The notes: generated by a model not told the origin, from the letters alone. Positions 39,133 through 47,822 are shown, numbered from the stretch's first letter. The stretch is 64,000 nt of DNA from Edwardsiella anguillarum ET080813 (GCF_000264765.2 NZ_CP006664.1:3694350-3758349); one strand, 5' to 3'. Made by a program: numbers and translations.

Positions 39133-39191
39133 TATTTTGACTCGTTATGAATATGTTGCAGGCGGAGAATGTGACGGGTGAGAGTTTATGG

Positions 39192-39216
39192 GCTGACGTC
39201 AGCGTTGTGAAACGCT
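39192..39216. promoter_or_regulatory. Overlapping palindromes in the punC-punR control region
   Basis: GCTGACGTCAGC (39192-39203) is a perfect 12-bp palindrome. Overlapping it, AGCGTT-GTGA-AACGCT (39201-39216) is a perfect 6-bp inverted repeat. They lie centrally between the divergent starts (59 and 55 bp away), where a LysR-type operator for PunR would be expected. The assignment to PunR is inference. Confidence 0.45.
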
Positions 39217-39271
39217 ATTATTTGGCATGATGGATGAAAATTTTTGAAAGCATAATATTGAGGGGCTGAAC

Positions 39272-40186
39272 ATGTGGTCAGAATATTCGCTGGAGGTGGT
39301 GGATGCGGTTGCCCGCACCGGGAGCTTCAGCGCGGCGGCGCAGGAGCTGCATAGGGTGCCCTCTGCCGTTAGCTATACCGTACGTCAGCTGGAGAACTGG
39401 CTGGCGGTACCGCTGTTTGAACGACGTCACCGTGACGTTGAGTTGACCGAGGCCGGGGCGTTTTTTGTCGATGAGGCCCGCAGTATTATCAAAAAAATGA
39501 ATGCCACTCGGCGCCAGTGTCAGCAGGTCGCCAACGGCTGGCGCGGTCAGTTCCATGTCGCGGTGGATCGCATCGTCCGTCCGCAGCGTTGCCAGCAGCT
39601 AGTAGTGGACTTTTACCGTCACTTCCCCGATATGGAGCTGATGATCCACAGCGAGGTGTTCAACGGCGTGTGGGACGCGCTGATCAACGGGCGGGTTGAG
39701 GTGGCGATCGGCGCGACGCGGGCGGTACCCGCCGGCGGGCGCTACGCCTTCCGCGATATGGGCTTTCTGCGCTGGCGCTGCGTGGTCAGCCCCGACCACC
39801 CGCTGGCCGCGTTTGACGGCGAGGTGGACGACGACCGCCTGCGCCCTTTTCCGGCGCTGAGCATCGAGGATACCTCACGGACGTTGCCCAAGCGGGATAC
39901 CTGGCTGCTCGATAACCAGCGGCGCTTGGTGGCGCCGGACTGGCCGTGCGCCATCGACTGTCTGGAGGCCGGGCTGTGCGTCGGCCTGATGCCGGCCCAC
40001 GCCGCCGAGCCGCTAATTGCCGCCGGGCGCCTGCATGCGCTGCGCCTGTGCCAGTCGTTTCCCGACAGCGCCTGCTGTGTGACCTGGCAGGATCACAGCC
40101 GTTCGCCGGCCCTTGAGTGGCTGCTGGAGTATCTGGGCGATACCCGTACCATGAATCAGGAGTGGCTTATGCCGCAGCCAGCGTGA
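39272..40186 (+). CDS. punR: LysR-family regulator of purine nucleoside transport (PunR/YdhB)
   Basis: A 304-residue LysR-type regulator, matching E. coli PunR over its whole length from MWSEYSLEVVDAVAR. The N-terminal helix-turn-helix (SFSAAAQELHRVPSAVSYTV) is at residues ~18-37 and a periplasmic-binding-like effector domain at ~90-300. In E. coli it activates punC in response to adenosine or inosine. Its last 20 bp overlap, tail to tail, the 3' end of the ynjD-like gene on the other strand. Confidence 0.93.
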   Translation: MWSEYSLEVVDAVARTGSFSAAAQELHRVPSAVSYTVRQLENWLAVPLFERRHRDVELTEAGAFFVDEARSIIKKMNATRRQCQQVANGWRGQFHVAVDRIVRPQRCQQLVVDFYRHFPDMELMIHSEVFNGVWDALINGRVEVAIGATRAVPAGGRYAFRDMGFLRWRCVVSPDHPLAAFDGEVDDDRLRPFPALSIEDTSRTLPKRDTWLLDNQRRLVAPDWPCAIDCLEAGLCVGLMPAHAAEPLIAAGRLHALRLCQSFPDSACCVTWQDHSRSPALEWLLEYLGDTRTMNQEWLMPQPA

Positions 40187-40790
40187 CGATCCGTCCGTCG
40201 GGCGGAACGTCGGCGCGATCGTGGGTGACTAGGATCGCGGGAATGGCGCGTTCGGCGATCTGCCCGTAGACCCAGCGGCGAAAACGGCGGCGCAGCGGGG
40301 CGTCCAGGCGGGAGAAGGGCTCATCGAGCAGCAGGGCCGAGGGCGCGGCCAGCAGCGTGCGCAGTACGCTGATGCGCGCGCGCTGCCCCCCTGAGAGGGC
40401 GGCGGGATAGCTGGCGCCCCGTCCGGCCAGCTCCGCCTGCTGCAGCGCGCGCGTCACCGCCTCATCCGATACCCCCGGCGGCAGGGCAAAACGCAGATTC
40501 TGCGCCACAGTCAGGTGTGGGAACAGAACATCATCCTGAAACAGCAGCCCGATCCCGCGCCGCCAGGGCGGCACGCGGCTCAGGCTGCGCCGATCCAGCC
40601 AGACTTCGCCGCGGGCGACCAGCGGCGGCTGCAGATGGCCGCCGATCCCGGCCAGCAGGGTGGATTTGCCGCAGCCGCTGGGGCCCATCAGCGTGACGAT
40701 CTCCCCCGGCGCGACCGTCAGCGTCAACGGTGCCAGCAGGGGACGCCCGGCCAGTTCGACGCTCAGCTGGCGGAGATTAAGGGTGGTCAT
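40167..40790 (-). CDS. ynjD: ABC transporter ATPase, YnjD-like
   Basis: A 207-residue ABC ATPase with Walker A GPSGCGKST, signature LSGGQRARISVLR, Walker B ALLLDEPFSRLD and switch His in LVTHDRAD. It resembles E. coli YnjD, including IGLLFQDDVLFPHLTVAQNL. The ATG is chosen inside the permease 3' end (14-bp overlap), so the two are translationally coupled. Together with the permease it would form an importer of unknown substrate. In E. coli a binding protein (YnjB) is encoded next to them; none is seen here. Confidence 0.85.
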   Translation of the reverse strand: MTTLNLRQLSVELAGRPLLAPLTLTVAPGEIVTLMGPSGCGKSTLLAGIGGHLQPPLVARGEVWLDRRSLSRVPPWRRGIGLLFQDDVLFPHLTVAQNLRFALPPGVSDEAVTRALQQAELAGRGASYPAALSGGQRARISVLRTLLAAPSALLLDEPFSRLDAPLRRRFRRWVYGQIAERAIPAILVTHDRADVPPDGRIVTLAAA

Positions 40791-42399
40791 GCGACGTTGC
40801 TCCTCGTATACCGCGCCGCGGCAGCCACAGCGCCAGCAAAAATGCCGGCAGCGGTAGCAGGGTTTGCCACAGGGCGCCGATGGCGGCCAGGCGGCGATCG
40901 ATGCCGCTGGCATAGGCGACGGTTTCCGTGGCCAGGGTCGGCAGCCGCCCGGCGCCCAGCCCCAGCGTCGGCAGATACATGCCGACGCTGACCGCGATGC
41001 CAAAGGCCACCGTCAGCCGCAGCGCCGGCAGCATCTGCGGCAGCTTAATCCGGTAAAAGGCCTGCCAGGGCGTCTTACCTAACGCCAGCGCTACCCGGAT
41101 CTGACGCGTATCGAAACGCAGCCAGGCGCCGGACAGCGTCAGCAGGTAGTAGGGGGTGACGAACAACAGCTGGCCATAGATAACCAGCGGGTAGCTGCCC
41201 AGCAGCTGGCTGCGGGCGGCGAAATACTGCAGGCCGAAGATCAGCCCCATCTGCGGCAGCAGCAGCGGCAACAGCAGCCAGGCACCGGGGGCCCGCCGTC
41301 TCAGGGCATACCACTCCAGCGTGCCGAGCGCCAGTATCAGCGCCAGCAGATTGACCGCCAGCGCGATGCACAGGGTATGCCACAGCGGGGCGCTCCAGTC
41401 ACTGAGGCTGTACAGCCAGCTGTCATAGCGCCACTGCTGCGGCCAGCGTTGCGCAAAGGGCCAGCGCTGGGCCAGCGAAATCAGCACCAGCATCAGGTAG
41501 GCCGCAGCGGTCAGCGCCAGCGCCAGGGGCCAAAAGGCGGCATAGGCCGCTGACCCGCCGAGGGCGACGCGTCGTCGCGGGGGCCGGCGGCCCACGGCGA
41601 CCCACAGGCGCTCTATGCCATACCAGAGCAGCAGCGCCAGCGCGTTTAAGAGCATCAGCAGCAGCGCCCCGAGGGCCGCTAGCGCCGTCTGCCCACCGTC
41701 GGCAATCCACTGCCACAGCAGCTGCGCAAACAGCAGCGGCCGCTGCGGACCGAGCAACTGCGCCAGATCCAGCGCCGACAGGGCAAAGGCCAGGACGCAG
41801 AACATGGGCAGGCGTAGCCCCGGCAGCAGCTGCGGAACCACGATACGCCACCAGCCCTGCGCCGGGGGATAGCCCAGCGCGGCGCCGATACGCAGCTGCC
41901 GCGGCGCCGCGCAGCGGGCGGCCAGATTCAGGGTAAGCAAATAGAAAAAGGGGGTCTCTTTTAACAGCAGGAGCAGCGAGAGGCTCAGGCCGTAGGGATC
42001 GTTGGGAAGCGGCAGGTCGGGCGGCTGCTGCCAGCCAAACAGCGGCGCCATCAGGCGCCACAGCAGGCCGGTTGGCGCCAGCAGCATCAGCAGGCCGGTG
42101 GCCAGGGCGATGTGGGGGGCCGCCAACAGCAGCGCCGGCGCCAGCGCATGCTGACGCTGACGCCGCAGGGTGAACCCGGCCAGCGCCAGCGCCAGCAGCA
42201 GGGCTCCGGCGCTGGCCCCCAGCGCTATCCACAGCGACAGACCGAGGCTGTGACCGAGCGCGGGCCACTGCAGCAGTCGCTGCAGCGCCTGTCCTGCATC
42301 CTGTCCGGTCAGCGGCAGTAGGGTTGCCGGGACCATCGCCGCCAGCGGCAGCGCGCCGGACAGCAGCACCAGCGCGGGAAACAGGACTAGCCGAGACAC
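40777..42399 (-). CDS. ynjC: ABC transporter double permease, YnjC-like
   Basis: A ~540-residue inner-membrane protein made of two fused permease halves (as in FbpB/ThiP/YnjC types), with ~12 hydrophobic segments. Each half carries an EAA-type loop: one around RIGAALGYPPAQGWWRIVVPQL, broken here as RIGAALGYPP then RIVVPQLLPG, and one at RVALALGKTPWQAF. The proposed GTG start lies 4 bp after the purR stop, without a clear Shine-Dalgarno, implying coupling to purR; an internal ATG (residue ~22 of this form) is an alternative. Strongly G+C-rich and Leu/Ala-rich. Substrate unknown. Confidence 0.78.
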   Translation of the reverse strand: MSRLVLFPALVLLSGALPLAAMVPATLLPLTGQDAGQALQRLLQWPALGHSLGLSLWIALGASAGALLLALALAGFTLRRQRQHALAPALLLAAPHIALATGLLMLLAPTGLLWRLMAPLFGWQQPPDLPLPNDPYGLSLSLLLLLKETPFFYLLTLNLAARCAAPRQLRIGAALGYPPAQGWWRIVVPQLLPGLRLPMFCVLAFALSALDLAQLLGPQRPLLFAQLLWQWIADGGQTALAALGALLLMLLNALALLLWYGIERLWVAVGRRPPRRRVALGGSAAYAAFWPLALALTAAAYLMLVLISLAQRWPFAQRWPQQWRYDSWLYSLSDWSAPLWHTLCIALAVNLLALILALGTLEWYALRRRAPGAWLLLPLLLPQMGLIFGLQYFAARSQLLGSYPLVIYGQLLFVTPYYLLTLSGAWLRFDTRQIRVALALGKTPWQAFYRIKLPQMLPALRLTVAFGIAVSVGMYLPTLGLGAGRLPTLATETVAYASGIDRRLAAIGALWQTLLPLPAFLLALWLPRRGIRGATSHDHP

Positions 42400-42403
42400 G
42401 CGC

Positions 42404-43429
42404 TTAGCGGCGGTAGTCGATGAACGGTCCGTCGGCCACGGAGCGGCGCTCAACCAGCTTAGGATGTACTTCGATGGTTTGGGCGTCCTCGCGCTTGCTG
42501 GTAATGCGATCGAGCAGCATGTCGAACGCCATGGCGCCAAGGCGCTCCTTGGGCTGATGAATGGTGGTCAGCGCCGGGGTAAAGTAGCGGGCGTTGCGCA
42601 CGTTATCGTAGCCGATGACGGAGATATCCTGCGGTACGCGCAGTCCCATCTCATCCGCTGCGCAAATGGCGCCCATCGCCATGATGTCGCCGCCGACAAA
42701 CACCGCCGTCGGACGCTGTTTCTGCGCCAGAATGTTTTGCATCGCCGCATAGCCGGACTCCGGCTCGAAGTCGCCTTCGACCAGCCATGACTCCTGCGGC
42801 GTGATATTGGCCTCCTGCAGCGCCTTGAGGAAGCCGCGCAGTCGACCGCCGCCGGTGTTGCGCGATACCGGGCCGGTGATGGCGCCAATGTCGCGGTGGC
42901 CACGCTCGATCAGGTAACGGCCGGCCAGATAGCCTCCCTCGAAGGCGTTGTCCTGGATAGCGTCGGTAAAGTCGCTGCGACGGGTTCCCCAGTCCATGAC
43001 CACCATCGGGATGTGGCGGTAGTCCTCCAGGATCTCCAGCAGGTTTTCCGGGTATTCGGAGCACATCACCAGCAGGCCGTCGACGCGTTTCTGCGCCAGC
43101 ATGGCCAGGTAGGCTTTCTGCTTCTCCAGATTATTGTGGGAGTTACACAGGATCAGGGTATAGCCTTGGCTGTAGCAGCTATTCTCTACCGATTCGATGA
43201 CCTCGGCAAAGTACGGCGCCTCGCTGGAGGTCGCCAGCAGGCCGATGGATTTGGTGTGGTTGACCTTCAGGCTGCGGGCAACGGCGCTGGGGGAGTAGTG
43301 TAGTTCTTTAATGGCCTCCCAGACGGCGGCTTTGGTCTCGTCGGCGACAAAGCGGGTTTTATTGATGACGTGAGACACCGTGGTGGTCGATACGCCTGCG
43401 CGCTTTGCCACATCTTTAATCGTTGCCAT
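42404..43429 (-). CDS. purR: Purine repressor
   Basis: A 341-residue LacI-family repressor that binds DNA when loaded with hypoxanthine or guanine and represses purine synthesis genes. The N terminus [23 protein letters not shown] is the helix-turn-helix, followed by the hinge helix ([15 protein letters not shown]) and the ligand-binding core (e.g. [15 protein letters not shown]). It matches E. coli PurR, also 341 residues. Two PurR-box-like sites lie upstream, consistent with autorepression. The gene is followed at once by the ynjCD-like pair, which is not so in E. coli. Confidence 0.97.
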   Translation of the reverse strand: MATIKDVAKRAGVSTTTVSHVINKTRFVADETKAAVWEAIKELHYSPSAVARSLKVNHTKSIGLLATSSEAPYFAEVIESVENSCYSQGYTLILCNSHNNLEKQKAYLAMLAQKRVDGLLVMCSEYPENLLEILEDYRHIPMVVMDWGTRRSDFTDAIQDNAFEGGYLAGRYLIERGHRDIGAITGPVSRNTGGGRLRGFLKALQEANITPQESWLVEGDFEPESGYAAMQNILAQKQRPTAVFVGGDIMAMGAICAADEMGLRVPQDISVIGYDNVRNARYFTPALTTIHQPKERLGAMAFDMLLDRITSKREDAQTIEVHPKLVERRSVADGPFIDYRR

Positions 43430-43470
43430 GAAACAAATGACTCCTGGGCGTACGCGCTGCGTCGCCGTTT

Positions 43471-43486
43471 TGTTAATCGTTTGCCT
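43471..43486 (-). promoter_or_regulatory. PurR box-like operator upstream of purR
   Basis: On the minus strand the site reads AGGCAAACGATTAACA, matching the PurR consensus ANGCAANCGNTTNCNT at all defined positions except the C near the end and the last T. It lies 42 bp before the purR start, as expected for autoregulation. Confidence 0.55.
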
Positions 43487-43543
43487 GCGTGCATCGGAAA
43501 ATACGCCTGACAGCGCGGCTCGGCGCCGGCGCGTTTGCGCAAT

Positions 43544-43559
43544 AGGGTGACGTTTGCCA
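43544..43559 (-). promoter_or_regulatory. Second, weaker PurR box-like site
   Basis: On the minus strand TGGCAAACGTCACCCT keeps the GCAAACG core of the PurR consensus with three mismatches outside it. It lies 115 bp before purR. E. coli purR also has two operators, though differently placed. The whole 43430-43783 gap holds no other gene-like feature except the approach to ynhF. Confidence 0.35.
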
Positions 43560-43783
43560 TTTCTTGTTTAGAATTATAGCGTCGGCACGCGGCAGTAAAC
43601 CGCAAATTCTGTCTGATCTCAGGCAAAAGGGGAAGCACTAATTGGCGATTTGCGCAGGATGTAATCATAAGATTTTCTGCGTGTTTTAAGATGTGATTTA
43701 TGTAAAAATGATTTAACACGGGTTTTGTGCGAACTTTCAAGTCAGTAAAAATTGATCCGGAACGTAAAACATGAGGTGTCAGG

Positions 43784-43873
43784 ATGGAAAACGATCTGAA
43801 GTATTCTCTGGTAACAACGGTGGTGGCGCTGGCGCTGATCGTCGTGGCCAGCCTGATCGCCGCACTGCACTAA
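43784..43873 (+). CDS. ynhF: Small single-span membrane protein YnhF
   Basis: A 29-residue protein, MENDLKYSLVTTVVALALIV... ending ALH. It aligns with E. coli YnhF (also 29 residues: begins MSTDLKFSLVTT and ends TAALH). A single hydrophobic helix covers residues ~8-27. GAGGTGTCAGG precedes the ATG. In E. coli YnhF is a stress-associated inner-membrane peptide of unknown role, in the same place beside purR and sodB. A strong terminator follows 19 bp after the stop. Too short for usual gene calling. Confidence 0.88.
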   Translation: MENDLKYSLVTTVVALALIVVASLIAALH

Positions 43874-43892
43874 GTCAGCGGGCGGCATAAAT

Positions 43893-43921
43893 AAAAAAGG
43901 CGCTCGGTGAGCGCCTTTTTT
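43893..43921. terminator. Bidirectional terminator between ynhF and sodB
   Basis: AAAAAAGGCGCTC and GAGCGCCTTTTTT form a perfect 13-bp stem with a GGT loop; it carries a T-run on either strand and so serves both ynhF and the convergent sodB. Confidence 0.93.
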
Positions 43922-43935
43922 ATCTCTGCGGCCGG

Positions 43936-44514
43936 TTACGCCAGATTCTGGGCGACGAACTCCCAGTTTACCAGCGCCCAGAAGTTTTCCAGGTACACCG
44001 GGCGAGCGTTACGGTAGTCGATGTAGTAGGCGTGCTCCCATACGTCCACGGTCAGCAGCGGCTTGTCGTCGCCGGTCAGCGGGGTCGCGGCGTTAGCGGT
44101 GTTGACGATGGCCAGGGTGCCGTCCGCCTTTTTCACCAGCCAGGTCCAGCCGGAGCCGAAGTTGCCGACGGCAGACTTGGTCAACGCGTCTTTGAACGCG
44201 GCAAATGAGCCGAAGGCGGCGTTGATGGCGTCAGCCAGGGCGCCGCGCGGCTCGCCGCCGCCGTTCGGGGAGAGACAGTGCCAGTAGAAGGTGTGGTTCC
44301 ACACCTGAGCGGCGTTGTTAAAGATACCGCCGGAGGCGCTCTTCACGATCTCTTCCAGCGATTTCCCTGCGAACTCCGTGCCTTTGATCAGATTATTCAG
44401 GTTGACCACATAGGCGTTGTGGTGCTTACCGTAGTGGTATTCCAGCGTTTCGGCGGAGATATGCGGTTCCAGCGCATTCATGGCGTACGGTAATGCAGGT
44501 AATTCAAATGACAT
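43936..44514 (-). CDS. sodB: Iron superoxide dismutase
   Basis: A 192-residue cytoplasmic Fe-SOD that converts superoxide to hydrogen peroxide and oxygen. The metal ligands are His in [13 protein letters not shown] (two candidates, the usual H26 among them), His in NHTFYWH (~H73) and Asp/His in [14 protein letters not shown] (~D156, H160). GGGEP and [11 protein letters not shown] distinguish the Fe/Mn-SOD active-site shell. It matches E. coli SodB. TAAGGAGAGAG precedes the ATG, a region targeted by the RyhB sRNA in E. coli; that control is inferred only by analogy. Confidence 0.97.
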   Translation of the reverse strand: MSFELPALPYAMNALEPHISAETLEYHYGKHHNAYVVNLNNLIKGTEFAGKSLEEIVKSASGGIFNNAAQVWNHTFYWHCLSPNGGGEPRGALADAINAAFGSFAAFKDALTKSAVGNFGSGWTWLVKKADGTLAIVNTANAATPLTGDDKPLLTVDVWEHAYYIDYRNARPVYLENFWALVNWEFVAQNLA

Positions 44515-44780
44515 AGCTCTCTCCTTAATGCTTCTGTGGCAAGACGGTTAATCCGTAAGCAACGCACGTAAGACGCCGCCGGCGGTTAGACAAAAATGAA
44601 AAAATCTTGTTGTCCGCTTGTTATGGTTTGTGATTCTAGCAAGTTTTGCCGTGAAAGACAGGGGGCAGGTGTATTTTAGCTGACTGAGTGGCGAAATGTG
44701 CAGCAGACACGCGGTGAAAACGGCGCGTGGAAGCCGGGTGTCGGGGGGCCACCGCGGGGGGAGATGCCGTGGCGAGAGCG

Positions 44781-45635
44781 TTAGCGGATGGTTTTCGGGG
44801 TCATGACGCGGCGGGCGCCCAGGTAGTGATCCTGCCAGTAGTCATCGCCCAGATAGCTGACGCGAATCTCCTCGCCGGTGCGCGGAGACTGAATAAATTT
44901 GCCGTTGCCCAGATAGACGCCGACGTGATCGGCGGCGCCGCGCCCGTGGATCTGAAAGAACACCAGATCGCCGCGCTGCAGCTCGGCGCGCTTGACCGGC
45001 GCGGCGTCGCGCAGGTGGTACATCTCGTTAGCGGTGCGCGGCATTTTGATGTTCAGCAGATCCTGGTAGGCGTAATAGATAAGGCCGCTGCAGTCAAAGC
45101 CGGTATGGGGAGAGGTGCCGCCCCAGCGGTAGGGTTTACCTATCTGACGCATCAGCTTATTCATCGCCGTCTGTTTGGCGTGCTGATAGCGCTTCTTGTG
45201 CAGCGGACTCATGTGGATCGGCTGGCTATCCTCATGGCGGCCGGCTGCGTGGCGGGCCGTCTTAAGGGCCGAGGGGCGGCCATAGGCTTTTTTGCCCCGG
45301 TGCGACGCCGCCTGTGCGCTTGCGTGCCGCGCAAGGGGTTTCTCGCCGCGGTGGCGCGCTTTTGCCCTGTGCTCGGCGGCGGCGTGCTGCGGCGCAGCCG
45401 CCGTGCGGTGGGGAGTGTGCGCCGCGCGCTTCTCCCGGGCGGGGAGATGAGACGCCGCGCTGCGGCTCTTCTGCGCCCCGGCGTCTGCCCTGCGTTTTTT
45501 ACGCTCGCCGCTCTGGCTGTGGCCAGCCGTGGCTTTTCGCTGATCGGCGATGACTTTGTGTGCCGGTGACGCAGTCGCTGAGGTGGTAAACCATTGGGTA
45601 AACAGCAATACAAAGAGCGCAACGAATAGACGCAT
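44781..45635 (-). CDS. mepH: Murein DD-endopeptidase, NlpC/P60 family
   Basis: A 284-residue exported peptidoglycan hydrolase that cuts D-Ala-mDAP cross-links during wall growth. An N-terminal signal/anchor (MRLFVALFVLLFTQWFTTSA) is followed by a ~130-residue low-complexity, basic Ala/Lys/Arg/His linker, then the NlpC/P60 domain. Catalytic Cys is in TGFDCSGLIYYAY, His in GAADHVGVYLGNG and the third residue around KFIQSPRTG. It matches E. coli MepH (YdhO, 271 aa) in domain order and location next to sodB. The linker composition is unusually His/Arg-rich. Confidence 0.93.
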   Translation of the reverse strand: MRLFVALFVLLFTQWFTTSATASPAHKVIADQRKATAGHSQSGERKKRRADAGAQKSRSAASHLPAREKRAAHTPHRTAAAPQHAAAEHRAKARHRGEKPLARHASAQAASHRGKKAYGRPSALKTARHAAGRHEDSQPIHMSPLHKKRYQHAKQTAMNKLMRQIGKPYRWGGTSPHTGFDCSGLIYYAYQDLLNIKMPRTANEMYHLRDAAPVKRAELQRGDLVFFQIHGRGAADHVGVYLGNGKFIQSPRTGEEIRVSYLGDDYWQDHYLGARRVMTPKTIR

Positions 45636-46086
45636 GATCAGTCGCTTCCAGGCTAAAAACTAAAATAAAAACGCTGAAACAGTATTAATTAAAATATGCT
45701 GAACATAACAGTACTGATGTTTACGTATTCGCGTCTAATTGTGAGTAAATATTTCAATTGTCTGATTTAGCGACAGAGAGGGCTTTTTTACAGTGAGATT
45801 ACCTATTAAAAAATGCTTGAGCAGGATAATGGGCGAATAATGTGCGGCTGGCGGAGAGGCGATGCGCTGCCGCGGCAGCGCGCTGTGCAATAGACCCTGC
45901 AAAAGATGGTGTTTTTTTCCTGCCTCGCCCGCCGCTACAATAGTGCAATCCGACGCCGCGCGTCCTGCGGCGGGCGGGGGAGGCGCCTTTCGTGCCCCAT
46001 CCCTTGTCTGCCGCGGTCGACGCGGGCGATAATGACAATATACTGCGTTACCGCTATAACACTGGATATTTAAGGAAGTAAAGACC
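45636..46086. other. mepH-grxD divergent intergenic region
   Basis: A 451-bp non-coding region. The mepH side is A+T-rich and probably holds its promoter. At 45864-45881 is a perfect 18-bp palindrome, GCGCTGCCGCGGCAGCGC. A Fur-box-like sequence lies near grxD (46028-46046). Open frames here on the minus strand show no recognisable protein. Confidence 0.55.
46028..46046 (+). promoter_or_regulatory. Fur box-like site upstream of grxD
   Basis: GATAATGACAATATACTGC agrees with the 19-bp Fur consensus (GATAATGATAATCATTATC) at about 12 positions, including the whole first half GATAATGA. It ends 41 bp before the grxD start. Grx4 levels rise on iron limitation in E. coli, so the site is plausible; the right half-site is poor. 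Confidence 0.35.
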
Positions 46087-46431
46087 ATGACCACTATCGA
46101 AAAGATTCAGCGCCAGATCGCCGAGAACCCGATTCTGCTGTATATGAAAGGCTCACCGAAGCTGCCGAGCTGCGGCTTTTCTGCGCAGGCGGTGCAGGCG
46201 CTGTCTGCCTGCGGCGAGCGCTTTGCCTACGTGGATATCCTGCAGAACCCGGACATCCGCGCCGAGCTGCCGAAGTTTGCTAACTGGCCGACCTTTCCGC
46301 AGCTGTGGGTCGAGGGTGAGCTGATCGGCGGGTGTGACATCGTGCTGGAGATGTATCAGCGCGGCGAGCTGCAGACGCTGATCAAAGAGGCCGCGGCGCG
46401 CCACGGCTCAGCGGCGCAGGACAACGCCTGA
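46087..46431 (+). CDS. grxD: Monothiol glutaredoxin Grx4
   Basis: A 114-residue monothiol glutaredoxin that binds a [2Fe-2S] cluster with glutathione and works in iron-sulfur delivery, partnered in E. coli with BolA/IbaG. The active-site motif CGFS is in KLPSCGFSAQ, with conserved KGSP before it, WPTFPQLWV(E)GELIGGCDI for glutathione binding and the C-terminal Gly-rich turn. AAGGAAG precedes the ATG. A terminator follows 22 bp after the stop. Confidence 0.97.
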   Translation: MTTIEKIQRQIAENPILLYMKGSPKLPSCGFSAQAVQALSACGERFAYVDILQNPDIRAELPKFANWPTFPQLWVEGELIGGCDIVLEMYQRGELQTLIKEAAARHGSAAQDNA

Positions 46432-46453
46432 TCGCGCGGCGTTAGGCCATGTA

Positions 46454-46477
46454 AAAAGGCGCCGCAGGGCGCCTTTT
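46454..46477. terminator. Terminator after grxD
   Basis: AAAAGGCGCC and GGCGCCTTTT form a perfect 10-bp stem with loop GCAG. It sits between grxD and the convergent antiporter gene and has U-tracts for either direction. Confidence 0.85.
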
Positions 46478-46499
46478 GCATATCGGCAGGGGCCGCTTG

Positions 46500-47822
46500 C
46501 TAGAGGATCATCGCCGCCGCCCAGCCGAAGCCGAGCAGCGGCAGGTTGTAGTGCAGGAAGGTGGGCACCACCGAATCCCAGATGTGATCGTGCTGGCCGT
46601 CCATATTCAGCCCAGAGGTTGGCCCCAGGGTGGAGTCAGAGGCCGGCGATCCGGCATCCCCCAGCGCCCCGGAGACGCCGATAATGGCGATGGTTGCCAT
46701 GGGGGAGAAGCCAAAGGCAATGCACAGGGGCACATAGATTGCCGCGATGATCGGCACCGTGGAGAAGGAGGAGCCGATGCCCATGGTGATGACCAGCCCG
46801 ACCGCCAGCATCAGAAACGCGGCCAGTCCCCGGCTGCCGCCGATTGCCCCCTCGATGGAGGTCACCAGCGTATCTACGCTGCCGGTGGCTTTGATCACGG
46901 CGGCGAACCCGGAGGCAGTGATCATGATAAAGCCGATCATCGCCATCATATGCACCCCGCGGGTAAAGACATCCTGAGTATCCCGCCAGTGGATCACGCC
47001 GCCGAGAATAAACACCACAAAACCCATCAGCGCTCCGAGCACGATGGAGTTGGTCGCCAGCTGTACTCCTAGGGCGGCGATGATGGCGACAACGGCGACC
47101 CATACGGCCCGTAAATGAATACGCTTATGCTCCGGCTCGGCGGAGAGGATGCGCCCTTCGCTATAGCGGCGCGGCCTGCGGTAGCTGAAGAAGATGGCCA
47201 ACAGCAGACCGAACAGCATCCCCAGCCCCGGCAGCAGCATGGCGCTGGGCACCTGGGCGGCGGTGACCTGCAGCCCATTCTCATTGAGGTTTTTCAGCAG
47301 AATATTGTTCAGGAAGATGCCGCCAAAGCCGATCGGCAGCACCATATAAGGGGTGATCAGGCCAAAGGTCAGCACGCAGGCTACCGCGCGCCGATCGAGA
47401 TTCATCCGCGAAAACAGGTGCAGCAGCGGCGGGATCAGAATGGGAATAAAGGCAATGTGGATGGGGATCAGGTTCTGCGACGAGATGGCGATCAGCGTCA
47501 GGATCAGCAGCAGACCGTATTTAAACCAGAACAGGCGGTGGGTGCTCGGCGCCAGCCCCATGCGGCGGATCACGCCGTGGGCCAGCACGTCGGTGATCCC
47601 GGAGCGCGAAATCGCGACGGCGAAGGTACCCAGCATGGCGTAGCTGAGGGCGATCTCCGCGCCGCCGCCCAACCCACCGCTGAAGGTGGCGATCGTGGTG
47701 TCCAGCGTGAGACCGCCGCTCAGGCCGGCAACCAGCGAGGCGACGATCAGGGCGATCACCACGTTGACCCGCAGCAGGCTGAGGAGCAGCATTACGACCA
47801 CGGCAATTACAACAGCATTCAT
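46500..47822 (-). CDS. Na+/H+ antiporter-family (YuiF/NhaC-like) transporter
   Basis: A ~440-residue inner-membrane protein with about 10-12 hydrophobic segments, of the Na_H_antiport class (NhaC/YuiF relatives; some members are proposed amino-acid transporters). Recognisable stretches are [35 protein letters not shown], and the duplicated-fold core [20 protein letters not shown] followed by [21 protein letters not shown]. The ATG at 47822 is preferred over TTG at 47831 (AGGA upstream). In E. coli the helicase gene lhr lies between grxD and rnt; here this transporter takes that place. The transported ion or solute is unknown. Confidence 0.8.
   Translation of the reverse strand: MNAVVIAVVVMLLLSLLRVNVVIALIVASLVAGLSGGLTLDTTIATFSGGLGGGAEIALSYAMLGTFAVAISRSGITDVLAHGVIRRMGLAPSTHRLFWFKYGLLLILTLIAISSQNLIPIHIAFIPILIPPLLHLFSRMNLDRRAVACVLTFGLITPYMVLPIGFGGIFLNNILLKNLNENGLQVTAAQVPSAMLLPGLGMLFGLLLAIFFSYRRPRRYSEGRILSAEPEHKRIHLRAVWVAVVAIIAALGVQLATNSIVLGALMGFVVFILGGVIHWRDTQDVFTRGVHMMAMIGFIMITASGFAAVIKATGSVDTLVTSIEGAIGGSRGLAAFLMLAVGLVITMGIGSSFSTVPIIAAIYVPLCIAFGFSPMATIAIIGVSGALGDAGSPASDSTLGPTSGLNMDGQHDHIWDSVVPTFLHYNLPLLGFGWAAAMIL

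Larger units (their letters stand above)
43430..43783. other. purR-ynhF divergent intergenic region
   Basis: A 354-bp gap between the purR start (minus) and the ynhF start (plus). It contains the two PurR-box-like sites. The right half (about 43650-43760) is A+T-rich and suits an ynhF promoter. No further coding signal is seen. Confidence 0.55.

Noticed and set aside
41423-42268. 281-residue Ala/Arg/Gly-rich frame inside the ynjC-like gene
   Set aside because: Alternative frame of a hydrophobic, G+C-rich permease gene; no membrane or domain pattern.
45735-46094. 119-residue minus-strand frame between mepH and grxD
   Set aside because: Basic, low-complexity translation crossing the grxD promoter; no ribosome site or family match.
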